DNA of 56,621 bases from Synergistaceae bacterium (GTDB lineage: Bacteria > Synergistota > Synergistia > Synergistales > Aminobacteriaceae). Shown here one piece after another: positions 34,344 through 43,841 of the stretch. Numbering within the stretch: position 1 is the first letter of the stretch; each line of letters opens with the position of its first letter. The stretch is taken from positions 1 to 56,621 of the forward strand of contig JAFTCP010000022.1 of assembly GCA_017454625.1 (NCBI GenBank), read 5' to 3'. Under the pieces are notes generated by a model. It worked only from the letters and a program-made list of their open reading frames with translations, was not told where the DNA came from and searched no databases. The position numbers were made by a program, and so were the translations under genes.

Positions 34344-34955
34344 TTATTGCGCCAGCTTCTTTATTATCTCGTTTATCGTGTCGCCTTTGAATTTATACGC
34401 TGACTTATTCGCGATTAAACGTGCGCTTAAATCAGCGATGAAATTTATCACCGACAAATTATTTTCCCGTAAAGTCGTTCCTGTTTCGACAATATCAACG
34501 ATTACATCAGACAATCCCAAAACGGGAGCGAGTTCGAGTGAGCCTCGCAAAGTTATAATGTCAATTTCCCGGCCAATTCCTGAGTAATAATTCTGCGCGA
34601 TATTCGGAAACTCCGTAGCTACACGCAAAATTCGTTCCGGATCGTCAACAAAATCACTCCTCGCGGCAACAGCCATTCTGCAAAATCCAGCTTTCAAGTC
34701 AGCGAGTTCGTAAACGTCCGGGCTTCTTTCGAGCAAAATATCTTTCCCAGCCGCTCCGATGTCCGCAGTCCCTCGCTCAACGTAAACAGGAACGTCAAAA
34801 GGTTTTACCCAGAAACACCGCATTCCTAACTCCTCATTCTCGAAGATTAACTTTCTCCCCTTGTCAAGAATGCCCGGAAATTCATAGCCCGCTTCGGAAA
34901 ATAATTTGTAAACTTTTTCGCCTAATCTCCCTTTTGGAAGAGCAATATTTATCAT
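34344..34955 (-). CDS. hisG: ATP phosphoribosyltransferase, short (HisZ-dependent) form
   Basis: Catalyses the first step of histidine synthesis, joining ATP and PRPP. 203 residues, the short form that lacks the regulatory C-terminal domain and needs HisZ. Signatures: IALPKGRLGEKVYKLF at the N-terminus, GTADIGAAGKDILLE and the PRPP loop VDIVETGTTLRENNL. hisZ lies three bases upstream, as expected for the hetero-octameric enzyme. Confidence 0.96.
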   Translation of the reverse strand: MINIALPKGRLGEKVYKLFSEAGYEFPGILDKGRKLIFENEELGMRCFWVKPFDVPVYVERGTADIGAAGKDILLERSPDVYELADLKAGFCRMAVAARSDFVDDPERILRVATEFPNIAQNYYSGIGREIDIITLRGSLELAPVLGLSDVIVDIVETGTTLRENNLSVINFIADLSARLIANKSAYKFKGDTINEIIKKLAQ

Positions 34956-34958
34956 CTC

Positions 34959-35804
34959 TCACAATCTCCCTATCTCGTCAAGATACACAGCAAATCCAAT
35001 AGCTTTAGCGTCCTTACGTCCCATTAAACGCATCATCGTGTCATATTGGCCCCCTGATAAAACGCTCTCAGGAATTCCCTCGATGAAGCCGCGAAAGACA
35101 ATCCCATTATAATAATTCAGGTTATTAACGACGGAATAATCAACGCGAATTACATCATGATACTTTTTCAAGCCTTCAAGAATTTCATCAAGAAAATAGA
35201 ACGTGTTATATTTTGTCGATGAGATTTTTTCTTCGCCTTCTGCCAGTGAGATAATTTCTTCCGGCGCATTCATATTTTGAAGTTCGTGAATATTTTTCTC
35301 AGCAAGACACTTCAAGATTTCCTGTTTGTTCTCGCTGCCTCTCAGAATTTCAGCGATTATCCCAGCATCAGCAATGTCAAGAATATATTTGTGTTCTCCG
35401 GCTATAGTCTTCAGGCTCAAGATTGCAAGTTCAACGACCTCACGCAAATTTTCAAGTGTGAGATTTCCTATGCATTCAATTCCTGACTGTGAAATTTCCT
35501 GAAAGTTATTCGCATTCTTGGGAACTCTGTAAACTTTCTCGTCATAATAAAATTTTTGTATCCCGTCAAATACTCGCGAATGTTTAATTATCGATAAAGT
35601 TACATCGGGACGCAATGCCATTAAACGCCCGTTTGTGTCCGTGAAAGTTAAGATGCGCTTTGATGTGAGAAAATCTTTCTTGTCCGCGTAAAAATCATAT
35701 TCCTCAAATCTGCTCATCCTGTAATATTTATAGTGATAATCTTCATAGAGGGCGCGTAAATTCAAAGCAGCTTTTTCTTCCGGCCTCAGTCGTAAATTTA
35801 ACAT
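34959..35804 (-). CDS. hisZ: HisZ, ATP phosphoribosyltransferase regulatory subunit
   Basis: Paralogue of histidyl-tRNA synthetase that has lost aminoacylation and regulates HisG. 281 residues from ATG 35804, chosen because AAAAGGAGCC lies at 35811-35820; an upstream in-frame start at 35855 reads through the promoter. Class II synthetase motif 2-like elements are visible (TDTNGRLMALRPDVTLSI and FYYDEKVYR) and a late GGQYDTMMRLMG. It lacks the anticodon-binding domain of true HisRS. Confidence 0.88.
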   Translation of the reverse strand: MLNLRLRPEEKAALNLRALYEDYHYKYYRMSRFEEYDFYADKKDFLTSKRILTFTDTNGRLMALRPDVTLSIIKHSRVFDGIQKFYYDEKVYRVPKNANNFQEISQSGIECIGNLTLENLREVVELAILSLKTIAGEHKYILDIADAGIIAEILRGSENKQEILKCLAEKNIHELQNMNAPEEIISLAEGEEKISSTKYNTFYFLDEILEGLKKYHDVIRVDYSVVNNLNYYNGIVFRGFIEGIPESVLSGGQYDTMMRLMGRKDAKAIGFAVYLDEIGRL

Positions 35805-35820
35805 CTTGCAGGCTCCTTTT

Positions 35821-35870
35821 TTGCTGTAATGATAGCACACGCTTAAAATGTACATGCTATAATTACGTAA
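35821..35870 (+). promoter_or_regulatory. Divergent promoter region between hisZ and the phosphatase gene
   Basis: Rightward, a perfect extended -10, TGCTATAAT, is at 35855-35863. An alternative pair is TTGCTG (35821-35826) and TAAAAT (35844-35849) with 17 bases between. Leftward, toward hisZ, TTAACG and TATAGC are spaced by 17 bases. The same TGCTATAAT occurs before the deoxynucleoside kinase gene. Confidence 0.45.
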
Positions 35871-35910
35871 AAATAAATCGTTAATTTACAAACATGAACA
35901 GGAGGCAGAA

Positions 35911-36591
35911 ATGATCCTGACAGAACCCAGAAAAATAATTTTAGCGAGGCACGGCCAAACAGAATGGAACAAACAAGCCCGCTTTCAAGGCAGAACGAAT
36001 ATTCAGCTTACGGAGACGGGAAAAAGTCAGGCTCATTCATTGGCCGAGAGATTATCATCATGGCCGATAGAAATAATTTACACAAGTCCTCTTGACCGCG
36101 CGAGATTTACAGCTTCGGCGATTGGAGAACGTCATGATTTAAAGCCGATAGATTTGCCCGAACTTGAAGAAATTAATTTCGGTCAATGGGAAGGACAATC
36201 TATTAATGCTCTGGAGCGTGAACAACACGAAACTTTTTCACGCTGGCGGGCGGATCCGTTTTTTAATCCTCCGGCTGGAGCTGAAACTTGGGAAAAACTT
36301 TACGCGAGATTGTCGAGGGCTGTAAAAATTTTTCTTGACGGGCCTTATAAGCGAATTGTTGTCGTCTCACACGGCGGGATTATGCGTGCGCTTTACGCTG
36401 TTTTCGTCGGGCTTAATCCTCATAAAGTCTGGAACATGGAAGTTTCTAACTGTGCGATGAGCGGCATTGAGATAAAATTCGGACGGGCATGTTTAATTTT
36501 TGCGAACGATGACTTGCATATACGAGCCGGAAAAATAGGCGAAAAATTACCTGTATGGGGTGAAAGTTATGAGCTTGGATCCAGAGTATGA
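35911..36591 (+). CDS. Histidine phosphatase family protein (phosphoglycerate mutase / CobC-like)
   Basis: 226 residues of the histidine phosphatase superfamily. The phospho-acceptor motif ARHGQTEWN and the second His block VVSHGGIMRAL are present, with ELEEINFGQWEGQSI between them, typical of CobC/alpha-ribazole phosphatase and GpmB-like enzymes. No cobalamin gene is nearby, so the substrate is open. AGGAGG lies just upstream of ATG 35911. It is the first gene of a unit ending with envelope-biogenesis genes and overlaps the sigma factor gene by 23 bases. Confidence 0.85.
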   Translation: MILTEPRKIILARHGQTEWNKQARFQGRTNIQLTETGKSQAHSLAERLSSWPIEIIYTSPLDRARFTASAIGERHDLKPIDLPELEEINFGQWEGQSINALEREQHETFSRWRADPFFNPPAGAETWEKLYARLSRAVKIFLDGPYKRIVVVSHGGIMRALYAVFVGLNPHKVWNMEVSNCAMSGIEIKFGRACLIFANDDLHIRAGKIGEKLPVWGESYELGSRV

Positions 36592-37132
36592 GAAAAATTT
36601 ATGGCAGCTATGCTCACAAGGAGATATTGACGCACGCGAAGAGTTAATTGTAGCTTACAGGCCCTTAGTCTTCTGGATTGCCGGGAAAATTCACGTTGCT
36701 GACCCTGAGCTTAAACAGGATATTATTCAAGAGGGAATGTTAGCTTTAATCCGCGCTGTCGATAAATTTGAGCCGCAGAGAAACTTCAAGTTTTCAACGT
36801 ATGCTTATCACAAAATTCACGGACAAATTATAAATATGCTTGAACGTTCGGAGAAAAAAGCTCCTGTTCCTGTGCCTGATGAATGGTTTCAAGTCTCGGA
36901 TTTCTGCGAAGTTTACGAAAGCTCAGATGATAATGATGATTGGCTTGACGCTTCGGCGGCGATTTCCAAACTCAGAGGGCGAGAAGCTGAAGTTGTGAGT
37001 GCTTTATTCTTCGAGGGCAAAGAGCCTAAGGATGTTGCTAGCGAGAAAAAATTAGACGTAAGCCATGTATACCGTCTTCGGAGATCAGCGATCGCGAAAA
37101 TTCGAGGATGGTTAGGGCTTGAAGGAGTGTAA
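36569..37132 (+). CDS. Sigma-70 family RNA polymerase sigma factor
   Basis: 187 residues containing sigma region 2 (LVFWIAGKIHV through DIIQEGMLALIRAVDKFEP then FKFSTYAYHKIHGQII) and region 4 (LRGREAEVVSALFFEGKEPKDVA with a helix-turn-helix near the end). Region 1.1 is absent and region 3 is reduced, resembling the FliA/WhiG or group 3-4 types. ATG 36569 has GGGGTG upstream; GTG 36560 is a possible alternative. A single-pass membrane protein follows after two bases, which is a common place for an anti-sigma factor, but no known anti-sigma domain is visible there. Confidence 0.85.
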   Translation: MSLDPEYEKNLWQLCSQGDIDAREELIVAYRPLVFWIAGKIHVADPELKQDIIQEGMLALIRAVDKFEPQRNFKFSTYAYHKIHGQIINMLERSEKKAPVPVPDEWFQVSDFCEVYESSDDNDDWLDASAAISKLRGREAEVVSALFFEGKEPKDVASEKKLDVSHVYRLRRSAIAKIRGWLGLEGV

Positions 37133-37134
37133 AA

Positions 37135-37824
37135 ATGTTAGTTGAAAAAAGAGTTGCCGGAATAATCCGCTGGCTTGAAAGGTTAAAGAAATCTTACAGT
37201 TCGGGAGCGTTGGAAAGTGCTTTAATGGACGCTGAATGTGCCCGTGCTGATTTGGAAAATTTGCGTTTAGCCGTGTGGGAAAAAGTTAAGCCCGTAAAAA
37301 AATCTCGTCCAAAATTTACATGGAAAATCGCGAGCATACTTAAGCCCGTAATTCTTGCCGCCGTAATTATACTTGCCGCTGTTGCTCCAATTTCGAGGGA
37401 TGTAAATAATCTCGCTGAACCTGTCTTGACGGTGAAAGATTTCATAAACGTTGAAGCAAAAAGAGATTATGAGACGGAGAAAGACGAGAGAATTGCTGAG
37501 GCTGTAAGCATGACGGGAAAACCTGAAGGACAAATCCGAGCCGCAAGTAAACAAAAAACTTCAGCCAAGACACAACAGGCTGCAATGAAACAAGAAATTC
37601 AAGCATCACATAAAACTCAAGAGGTTTCAGAAGCTCAAGCCTCACAAAGAAAATCAGCCGTCAAGAAATCTCAAGCCCAGCCCAAGAAAACAGTCGCAAA
37701 GCAAACGAAAGAGACAGTTTCAAGCGCATCAGAGAAAACAGTAGCATATGACAAAGTTTTTTCGTTGATGCAAACGGGCCAGAAAGCATTGAAGAATAAT
37801 AATTCAGTAGTAAAAGTTAAATAG
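37135..37824 (+). CDS. Single-pass membrane protein of unknown function
   Basis: 229 residues that I do not recognise. A helical cytoplasmic N-terminus (about 1-58, with RWLERLKKSYSSGALESAL), a membrane helix around 66-85, then a periplasmic-looking tail that is low complexity and rich in Gln, Lys, Ala and Ser (about 140-210). It lies between the sigma factor gene (2-base gap) and bamA (11-base gap). A role as an anti-sigma or envelope-stress sensor is guessed from context only. There is no zinc motif. Confidence 0.55.
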   Translation: MLVEKRVAGIIRWLERLKKSYSSGALESALMDAECARADLENLRLAVWEKVKPVKKSRPKFTWKIASILKPVILAAVIILAAVAPISRDVNNLAEPVLTVKDFINVEAKRDYETEKDERIAEAVSMTGKPEGQIRAASKQKTSAKTQQAAMKQEIQASHKTQEVSEAQASQRKSAVKKSQAQPKKTVAKQTKETVSSASEKTVAYDKVFSLMQTGQKALKNNNSVVKVK

Positions 37825-37835
37825 CGAGGTCAATC

Positions 37836-39566
37836 ATGAGAAAATTTCTAGCATTGATATTTATTTTAGCGTTAATAATTATCCCATCGGCTTCATTTTC
37901 AGCATCAATGCCGCAAATTACTTCAGTCGGAGTAATCGGGAACGAGCATATTTCATCCGAATATATTTTGCACGTTGCAGAGATACGGGCCGGAGATATT
38001 GTGAGCCGCGACAAAATCCAGGCAGATATTTCGGCAATTTATAATCAGGGCTATTTTTCGTACGTTGATGTTGATCTGAGACCTGAAGGCGGAGGAGTTT
38101 CCGTTATGTTCTCAGTGCAGGAAAATCCGATTATAGACAGCATAAATTTTTCAGGGAACACGCTTTACTCAACTGAAAGCCTCATGAAAGAAGTATTTTC
38201 ATCAGTAGGGAGCGTCTTTAACAGAAACTTTTTCCGCAATGACTTAGATAGAATACAAACAAAATATCATTCAGACGGCTATGTTATGGTCAGAATTTCT
38301 GACGTTCAAATTGAGGGCGGGAATATCTACGTAACAATTCTTGAGCCTCATGTGCGGGATATAATAATTCAGGGAAATACTAAGACTAAAACATACGTTA
38401 TACGCCGCGAGATAAAAATCAAAGACGGGGATATATTCAACGTTGTGCATTTCCGGCATGATTTAGGGAAATTACAGGGCTTAGGCTATTTTGAGGATGT
38501 CAACGTCGGCTTTGATGTTCCCGAAGAAGATGACGGAATTGTAGATTTGATATTAACTGTCAAGGAGAAGAAAACGGCCTCAATCGGAATAAACTTAGCG
38601 TACGGAACAGAAAGCGGAATGTCAGGCGGCTTAACTTATAGTGATACGAACTTAGGCGGTCGAGGAATAAATTTCGAGATAGGCTTCAACGAGGGCGACG
38701 AGGCTTCATACTGGACTACGCTATCAAGCCCCTACATGGATGCTAAAACTTTCGGCTGGAGAGTTGGAGCGCGCTATTTAAAATATGATGACAGGTATTA
38801 TTATCACGGCGGGCGACGACAATTTGAGTTTGACGAGAAAAGTTTAACGATATTTGCGGGCTTCGGCAAGAAATTTTCAAATGAAGATTGGAGCTGGTTC
38901 TTAACTCTCAAGCGTGAAGATGTTAAATACGATGACATCAAGAATGCAATTCCCGGCTACACTGATGAATTAACCCCTTGGGACGGAGTAAACCAGACTG
39001 TAGAGTTAGCATTTACATGGGACAAGCGCAATCCTTATTCTTCGTACACAGAAGGCTTTGTTTGGGACACGACATTTGAGCAGGCTGTAAAGGCTTTAGG
39101 CGGAGAATACAGCTATCTTAAATATTGGACGCAAGCAAGATTTTACGCATCGTTGAACAAAATTCTTGAGGGCTTTGCTGATACCGAAGGCCCTTGGACA
39201 GATGATAACCCGTTATTATTTGCGGCAAGGTTAAGAATAGGTTCATCAACTGAGGATGAGTTGCCTGCGTTTGCAAGATATTCACTCGGAGGAATGAACA
39301 CGCTTAGAGGCTATAATTCGCGTTCATTTGAGGGAAGCAATATGTATCTGGGAAATTTTGAGCTTCGTGTTCCTGTCGCTGATGCAGTCTCCCTTGTTGG
39401 ATTTTATGACATTGGCAACGCTGACGATAAATTTGACTGGAGCAATTATCACGATGATTACGGAATGGGAGTTCGAGTAAAAACGCCGTTTGGAAATCTC
39501 AGAATAGATTATGCGCACGGTGAAGACGAGAACAGGACATATTTCGGATTTGGCGAGATGTTTTAG
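37836..39566 (+). CDS. bamA: BamA, outer-membrane assembly factor
   Basis: Inserts beta-barrel proteins into the outer membrane. 576 residues: a cleavable signal peptide (ends near ASFSA), three visible POTRA repeats (about 26-95, 95-170, 170-245; the blocks SINFSGNTLYSTE and DIIIQGNTKTKTYVIRREI are typical) and a 16-strand barrel domain with the TNLGGRGIN and LRGYNSRSF loop. The three POTRA domains are fewer than the five of E. coli but usual in some phyla. The last 56 bases overlap the earliest start of the next gene. Confidence 0.93.
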   Translation: MRKFLALIFILALIIIPSASFSASMPQITSVGVIGNEHISSEYILHVAEIRAGDIVSRDKIQADISAIYNQGYFSYVDVDLRPEGGGVSVMFSVQENPIIDSINFSGNTLYSTESLMKEVFSSVGSVFNRNFFRNDLDRIQTKYHSDGYVMVRISDVQIEGGNIYVTILEPHVRDIIIQGNTKTKTYVIRREIKIKDGDIFNVVHFRHDLGKLQGLGYFEDVNVGFDVPEEDDGIVDLILTVKEKKTASIGINLAYGTESGMSGGLTYSDTNLGGRGINFEIGFNEGDEASYWTTLSSPYMDAKTFGWRVGARYLKYDDRYYYHGGRRQFEFDEKSLTIFAGFGKKFSNEDWSWFLTLKREDVKYDDIKNAIPGYTDELTPWDGVNQTVELAFTWDKRNPYSSYTEGFVWDTTFEQAVKALGGEYSYLKYWTQARFYASLNKILEGFADTEGPWTDDNPLLFAARLRIGSSTEDELPAFARYSLGGMNTLRGYNSRSFEGSNMYLGNFELRVPVADAVSLVGFYDIGNADDKFDWSNYHDDYGMGVRVKTPFGNLRIDYAHGEDENRTYFGFGEMF

Positions 39567-40767
39567 CGTAATTCTTCTCGCGCTGATTTTTGCCGCACCG
39601 AGTTACGCTTTAAGCGCCGCCGGAGTTCCTGAATGGTTAGAACCTGCTGTAATTCGGAGCTTGAATGCCGTATGGTCAGAAATTCCGAATGAGCCTGAGA
39701 TTGACCGTGAAGGAACTTTAGCGCTCGTTGCACAGAGATTATTTGCAGGCTATGACGTGCAGGTTAAACCCAATCGTGATGAGCCTGCTGTTATTTTTAC
39801 GGCCAATGACGAGAAAAAAATTTCTACTGACGTGAAAATTATTAAGCCCGAGTTGCGAGGAATTGCTCAAGAATGGTTTGACGCTGATGTTTCCGGGCTT
39901 CCTGATGAAATTTTGCGGTTGATTAATAATCTGCCTCAGAGCGCGTTAACTTGGTCGGATGAGGCTTTGCGTGAAAGAATAAATTTGTTCGTGAAGGAAA
40001 TTCTGCCGGGCTGGGAGTTCTCGATGCAAATTTTTCTTGCTCCGGCTTCGACGCTGATAAATTTATCGTTCAGGCCCGGAAATCCCATGATATTAGCCGT
40101 AAAGCCCGCGTTGTATTCTCGGACAATTCCCGCGATTTTCAGGTCAGACATTGAGGCCCGATTAATCCCCGAACTTTCGCCGTTAATCGGAGTTCCCGTA
40201 AAATGGGCAGAAGCTCATAAACTCGACGTTGAGAATTTTGCGCGAGTGTATATTAAGGAGCGTCATTCTGTCGAGAATTTGCGTGCTAAGTTAAACGTAA
40301 AATTTTTGCCCGGAACTGTTTCAAATCTTGAAGCCGGAGTTGACAGCGAAGATTTTGTGTTTAATTTATGGGTCGCTGCTTATGCCGGAATTGAGGGGCG
40401 TTATCCTGAGATTGGAGCTTTCTTTGCGTTCAGGCCGTCGATGAAGTTTAACCCTGAGTTTTATTTTGAGGCTGTATTTTCACTTTCGGATTTTGACGAA
40501 GTTCACAGGCTCGGCGGAAGATTTGAACTGTTTAATAATGTCTGGCTTGGTGCAGAAGTTCAATGGCCGGAAAATAAATATTTCATCAGATTTCTGTATA
40601 ATCCTGTGCGAGTTCATAAGCCTTATTTCTGGTGGCGTTGGAGTCCTGAACTTGAAGTGCATGAAATGGCTTTAGGCTACCGGCTTGATGAACATGTTTC
40701 GATTGAATTATATTATGACACAGAGGGCGAGGATAAATTTGGCCTTCGTGGACTTTGGCATTTATAA
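39550..40767 (+). CDS. Exported envelope protein of unknown function between bamA and lpxD
   Basis: About 405 residues from TTG 39550, which gives a neat signal peptide ([20 protein letters not shown]) overlapping the bamA end; in-frame ATG 39511 would add 13 polar residues. The first half is mixed alpha/beta. The second half (about 270-405) alternates hydrophobic and polar residues and is rich in aromatic residues, like outer-membrane strands, and ends in a Trp-His-Leu. I see no known catalytic motif. The position between bamA and lpxD suggests a role in outer-membrane assembly; that is inference. Confidence 0.72.
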   Translation: MARCFSVILLALIFAAPSYALSAAGVPEWLEPAVIRSLNAVWSEIPNEPEIDREGTLALVAQRLFAGYDVQVKPNRDEPAVIFTANDEKKISTDVKIIKPELRGIAQEWFDADVSGLPDEILRLINNLPQSALTWSDEALRERINLFVKEILPGWEFSMQIFLAPASTLINLSFRPGNPMILAVKPALYSRTIPAIFRSDIEARLIPELSPLIGVPVKWAEAHKLDVENFARVYIKERHSVENLRAKLNVKFLPGTVSNLEAGVDSEDFVFNLWVAAYAGIEGRYPEIGAFFAFRPSMKFNPEFYFEAVFSLSDFDEVHRLGGRFELFNNVWLGAEVQWPENKYFIRFLYNPVRVHKPYFWWRWSPELEVHEMALGYRLDEHVSIELYYDTEGEDKFGLRGLWHL

Positions 40768-40783
40768 GGGGGAATTTTTGAGA

Positions 40784-41740
40784 ATGAAATTAGAATTATT
40801 ATCAGATAAATTGCAATTAGAAATACACGGAGAAAAAACTCATGAGGTCAACAAAATATCTTCACCAGAGAACGCAAAACCTGAAACTTTATGTGTAATT
40901 TGGGACAAGAATATTATTGACAAATTGCCGTTGGAAATTCCGGTTTGTGCTCCTGAAGAGTTTTTTGTGTCGGGCCGAGACGGAATAATTTGCGATAATC
41001 CGAGAGCGTTATTGCCGAGATTGTTAGAGATATTTTCAGGTCATGAGCAGAGATTAACGGGCATTCATCCCAGCGCAATAATTTCGTCAACCGCGAAAGT
41101 CTCACCGGATGCTTATATCAGCGCGCTTGCTTATGTAGGCGATAACTGCGTCGTTGAAGCCGGAAGTGTTATAGAGCCTCATGTTGTCCTGCTTAAAAAC
41201 GTTTACGTCGGGAAAAACTGTTTAATCCATTCAGGAGCTGTAATCGGCTGTGATGGTTTCGGTTTCGAGCGAACGCCTGAAGGTCTCGTGAAAATTCCTC
41301 AGACTGGCGGAGTTTTTATCGGCGATGATGTCGAGATTGGAGCATGCACGACGATTGACAGGGGAACGATGGACGACACGGAGATTAAATCCGGGACGAA
41401 AATTGATAATCATGTTCAGATTGGGCATAACGTTAAAATTGGCCGGAACTGCATAATCTGTTCGATGTCGGGAATTGCCGGAAGCTCAGTAATCGAAGAC
41501 AACGTTACAGTCTCAGTCCAAGCAGGAATAACGGATCACGTCAGGATTGGAGCGGGGGCAATCTTAGCAGCACGAACCGGAGTTACTAATGATATTCCAG
41601 CCGGAGCGTTGATGTCAGGATTTCCCGCACGTCCTCATAACGAAGCAAAACGCGCGCTTGTCCTGTCAGCTGATTTGCCGAGTTTGTATAAACGAGTGAG
41701 AACGCTTGAGAAAAAGTTAGGAGACACTCAGAAATCATGA
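40784..41740 (+). CDS. lpxD: LpxD, UDP-3-O-acylglucosamine N-acyltransferase
   Basis: Adds the N-linked acyl chain in lipid A synthesis. 318 residues: an N-terminal substrate domain, a left-handed beta helix of hexapeptide repeats (from about 90: [27 protein letters not shown]) and a C-terminal helix. The catalytic region is QIGHNVKIG, where His is the expected base, and [20 protein letters not shown] is the conserved LpxD loop. ATG 40784 has AAGGGGGA upstream; TTG 40778 is equally close. The next gene overlaps its stop by 4 bases. Confidence 0.92.
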   Translation: MKLELLSDKLQLEIHGEKTHEVNKISSPENAKPETLCVIWDKNIIDKLPLEIPVCAPEEFFVSGRDGIICDNPRALLPRLLEIFSGHEQRLTGIHPSAIISSTAKVSPDAYISALAYVGDNCVVEAGSVIEPHVVLLKNVYVGKNCLIHSGAVIGCDGFGFERTPEGLVKIPQTGGVFIGDDVEIGACTTIDRGTMDDTEIKSGTKIDNHVQIGHNVKIGRNCIICSMSGIAGSSVIEDNVTVSVQAGITDHVRIGAGAILAARTGVTNDIPAGALMSGFPARPHNEAKRALVLSADLPSLYKRVRTLEKKLGDTQKS

Positions 41741-42525
41741 AGCTCAACGGGAAAATTTTATTGACAGGTCAGGGGCTTCATTCGGGTAAAGAATGTTCGT
41801 TGACGATTGAGCCGTGTAATTCCCCCGAAGTCTTAATGAACGGCTTACCTCTGAAAGATTTTGCGTTGAATGGGACTAATCGCGGTTCGGATTACATTTT
41901 TCCAGACGGCACGAGAATTAGAACTTGTGAACACGTCTTATCGGCTTTGACTGGGCTTGAGATTTTCTCAGGCGTTAAGCTCACTGTTGAAGGCGGGGAA
42001 ATGCCGGCATTGGATGGATGCTCAAGAAGAGTTTGTGATGAAATTCTTGCTCACTCGGAAAAAAACGAAACGGAAGCATTAACGATAACTGAACCTGTGA
42101 TAATTTCTACGGAGGACAAGAAGAGATTTATTGCGGCGTTTCCCAGTGATGATTTGCATATCTCTTACGTCGTCGAATATAAATTTGTCGGAACTCAAGT
42201 TATCGATTACACGCATTCACCTGAAAATTATTATCACGAGATTTCACAGGCTCGGACATTCGCGATGCAAGCTGACATAGATTATTTACGTTCTCACGGA
42301 ATGGCACTCGGCGGAAGTCTTGATAATGCGATTGTAATCGGCGAGGAGATAAAAGCGTCCGGAGGTTTGCGCTGGCCTGATGAGTTCGTGAGGCATAAAG
42401 TTTTGGACTTAATCGGTGATTTGGCATCGCTCGGAAAAAAATTAAACGCCCACATTATAGCCTTAAGGGCCGGGCATGAATTACATTTGAAACTTGCTGA
42501 AAAATTAAAATCGAAGGGAGCATAA
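41737..42525 (+). CDS. lpxC: LpxC, UDP-3-O-acyl-N-acetylglucosamine deacetylase
   Basis: Zinc deacetylase at the committed step of lipid A synthesis. 262 residues, somewhat short but with both domains. The zinc and catalytic motifs are [14 protein letters not shown], and [15 protein letters not shown] carrying the His and Asp ligands. A late [11 protein letters not shown] ends the protein. The ATG overlaps the lpxD stop (ATGA), so translation is coupled. Confidence 0.95.
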   Translation: MKLNGKILLTGQGLHSGKECSLTIEPCNSPEVLMNGLPLKDFALNGTNRGSDYIFPDGTRIRTCEHVLSALTGLEIFSGVKLTVEGGEMPALDGCSRRVCDEILAHSEKNETEALTITEPVIISTEDKKRFIAAFPSDDLHISYVVEYKFVGTQVIDYTHSPENYYHEISQARTFAMQADIDYLRSHGMALGGSLDNAIVIGEEIKASGGLRWPDEFVRHKVLDLIGDLASLGKKLNAHIIALRAGHELHLKLAEKLKSKGA

Positions 42526-42532
42526 AATTTTT

Positions 42533-43000
42533 ATGGCTGAAATGGATATACTCGAAGTAATGAAAATTTTGAAGCAGCGTTACCCGTTTTTGATGGTCGA
42601 CAGAATTACGGACTATGACGAAAATCACGTAACCGGCTATAAAAATGTAACGATTGATGAGCCGTTTTTCGTCGGACATTTTCCAGGTGAACCGACAATG
42701 CCCGGCGTTATGATACTTGAGAGCATGGGACAGGTCGCGAGCGTTTTACTGGGCTTAAGGCTTGGCAAGGACGGCGAGGACAAAATTGCTTTTCTCGCAG
42801 GAATTGACGGAGCACGTTTCAGAAAGCCTGTACGTCCCGGCGATAAACTCGTAACTAAGGCAGAATTAACGAAAGTCCGGAGCGTCTCGGCAAAAGTTAA
42901 GACAGTCGCGTATGTTGATGATGAAATTGCGGCAGAAGCTGAATTCATGTGCATAATCGCTAAGACTTTAACGAAGAAAGAGGAGGAGGCGGAAAATTGA
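42533..43000 (+). CDS. fabZ: FabZ, 3-hydroxyacyl-ACP dehydratase
   Basis: Dehydrates beta-hydroxyacyl-ACP in fatty-acid elongation and competes with LpxA for the same substrate. 155 residues of a hot-dog fold with RYPFLMVDRI, the catalytic His in GHFPGEPTMPGVM and a LESMGQ helix holding the catalytic Glu. Placed between lpxC and lpxA as in many diderms; the TTG of lpxA overlaps its stop by four bases. Confidence 0.97.
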   Translation: MAEMDILEVMKILKQRYPFLMVDRITDYDENHVTGYKNVTIDEPFFVGHFPGEPTMPGVMILESMGQVASVLLGLRLGKDGEDKIAFLAGIDGARFRKPVRPGDKLVTKAELTKVRSVSAKVKTVAYVDDEIAAEAEFMCIIAKTLTKKEEEAEN

Positions 43001-43785
43001 GCGTTAAAATTCATCCCAGCGCAGTAGTCTCACCAAAAGCAGAAATTTCTGACGGCGTAGAAATTGGCCCGTTCTGCGTAATCGAAGATAAAGTTTCAAT
43101 CGGAGCGGGAACGAAATTAAAAGCCTTCGTCAGCGTTCATAATTACGTCTCAATCGGGAAAAATTGCGACATTTTCGAGTATACAGCCATCGGCGGAGAC
43201 CCTCAGGATCACGGCTACAAGGGCGAAATTTCCTACGTCAGAATCGGCGATAACAATTTAATCCGCGAGAATGTTACAATCAGCCGCGCAACCGGAGAAG
43301 GCAACGAGACAGTTATCGGCAACGACTGCTTCATAATGGAAGGCGTTCACTTTGCTCACAACGTGAAAGTTGGAGATTTCGTAACACTCGCTAACAAAGT
43401 CGGCTTATCGGGCTTCGTCGAGGTTGGAAGTCATACGGTCTTCGGCGGAATGTGCGGAGTTCATCAGTTCGTGAGGATTGGGGAGTATTGCATGATTGGC
43501 GGCTTATACCGAGTTGTTAAGGACGTTCCTCATTACACGCTGGCTTCCGGTGAACCTTTGAGATTGACGGGCTTAAATAGGGTCGGACTTGAACGCGGAG
43601 GATTTACGAGCGAAAAACGCCGTGAGATATACCATTTTTATCAGGAGTTATACAGGAAAGATAAAAGATTTACGGAGGCATTAGCTGAAGTTCAGGTCAA
43701 TAAAGCAAATTACATTCCAGAGATACAGAGAATTATAGAATTTTACGAAGGGACAAAACGCGGAGTAACATTTTGGGGTATTTAA
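42997..43785 (+). CDS. lpxA: LpxA, UDP-N-acetylglucosamine acyltransferase
   Basis: First enzyme of lipid A synthesis; 262 residues of hexapeptide left-handed beta helix (IHPSAVVSPKAEISDGVEIG and onward) and a helical C-terminus. GGDPQDHGYKGE is a typical LpxA block and the FAHNVKVGD region contains the expected catalytic His. The start is TTG 42997 with AGGAGGAGG upstream. lpxB, lpxI and kdsA are not seen within this window. Confidence 0.96.
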   Translation: MSVKIHPSAVVSPKAEISDGVEIGPFCVIEDKVSIGAGTKLKAFVSVHNYVSIGKNCDIFEYTAIGGDPQDHGYKGEISYVRIGDNNLIRENVTISRATGEGNETVIGNDCFIMEGVHFAHNVKVGDFVTLANKVGLSGFVEVGSHTVFGGMCGVHQFVRIGEYCMIGGLYRVVKDVPHYTLASGEPLRLTGLNRVGLERGGFTSEKRREIYHFYQELYRKDKRFTEALAEVQVNKANYIPEIQRIIEFYEGTKRGVTFWGI

Positions 43786-43793
43786 TGTATAAT
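43765..43793 (+). promoter_or_regulatory. Candidate promoter for pgm
   Basis: GTAACA (43765-43770) and a perfect TATAAT (43788-43793) are 17 bases apart. They lie at the lpxA end, about 48 bases before the pgm ATG, which has CGGAGG upstream. Confidence 0.45.
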
Positions 43794-43841
43794 TTTCTCA
43801 TCCCAAATAAAAAATATTCAACATGAACGGAGGCTTCTTTT

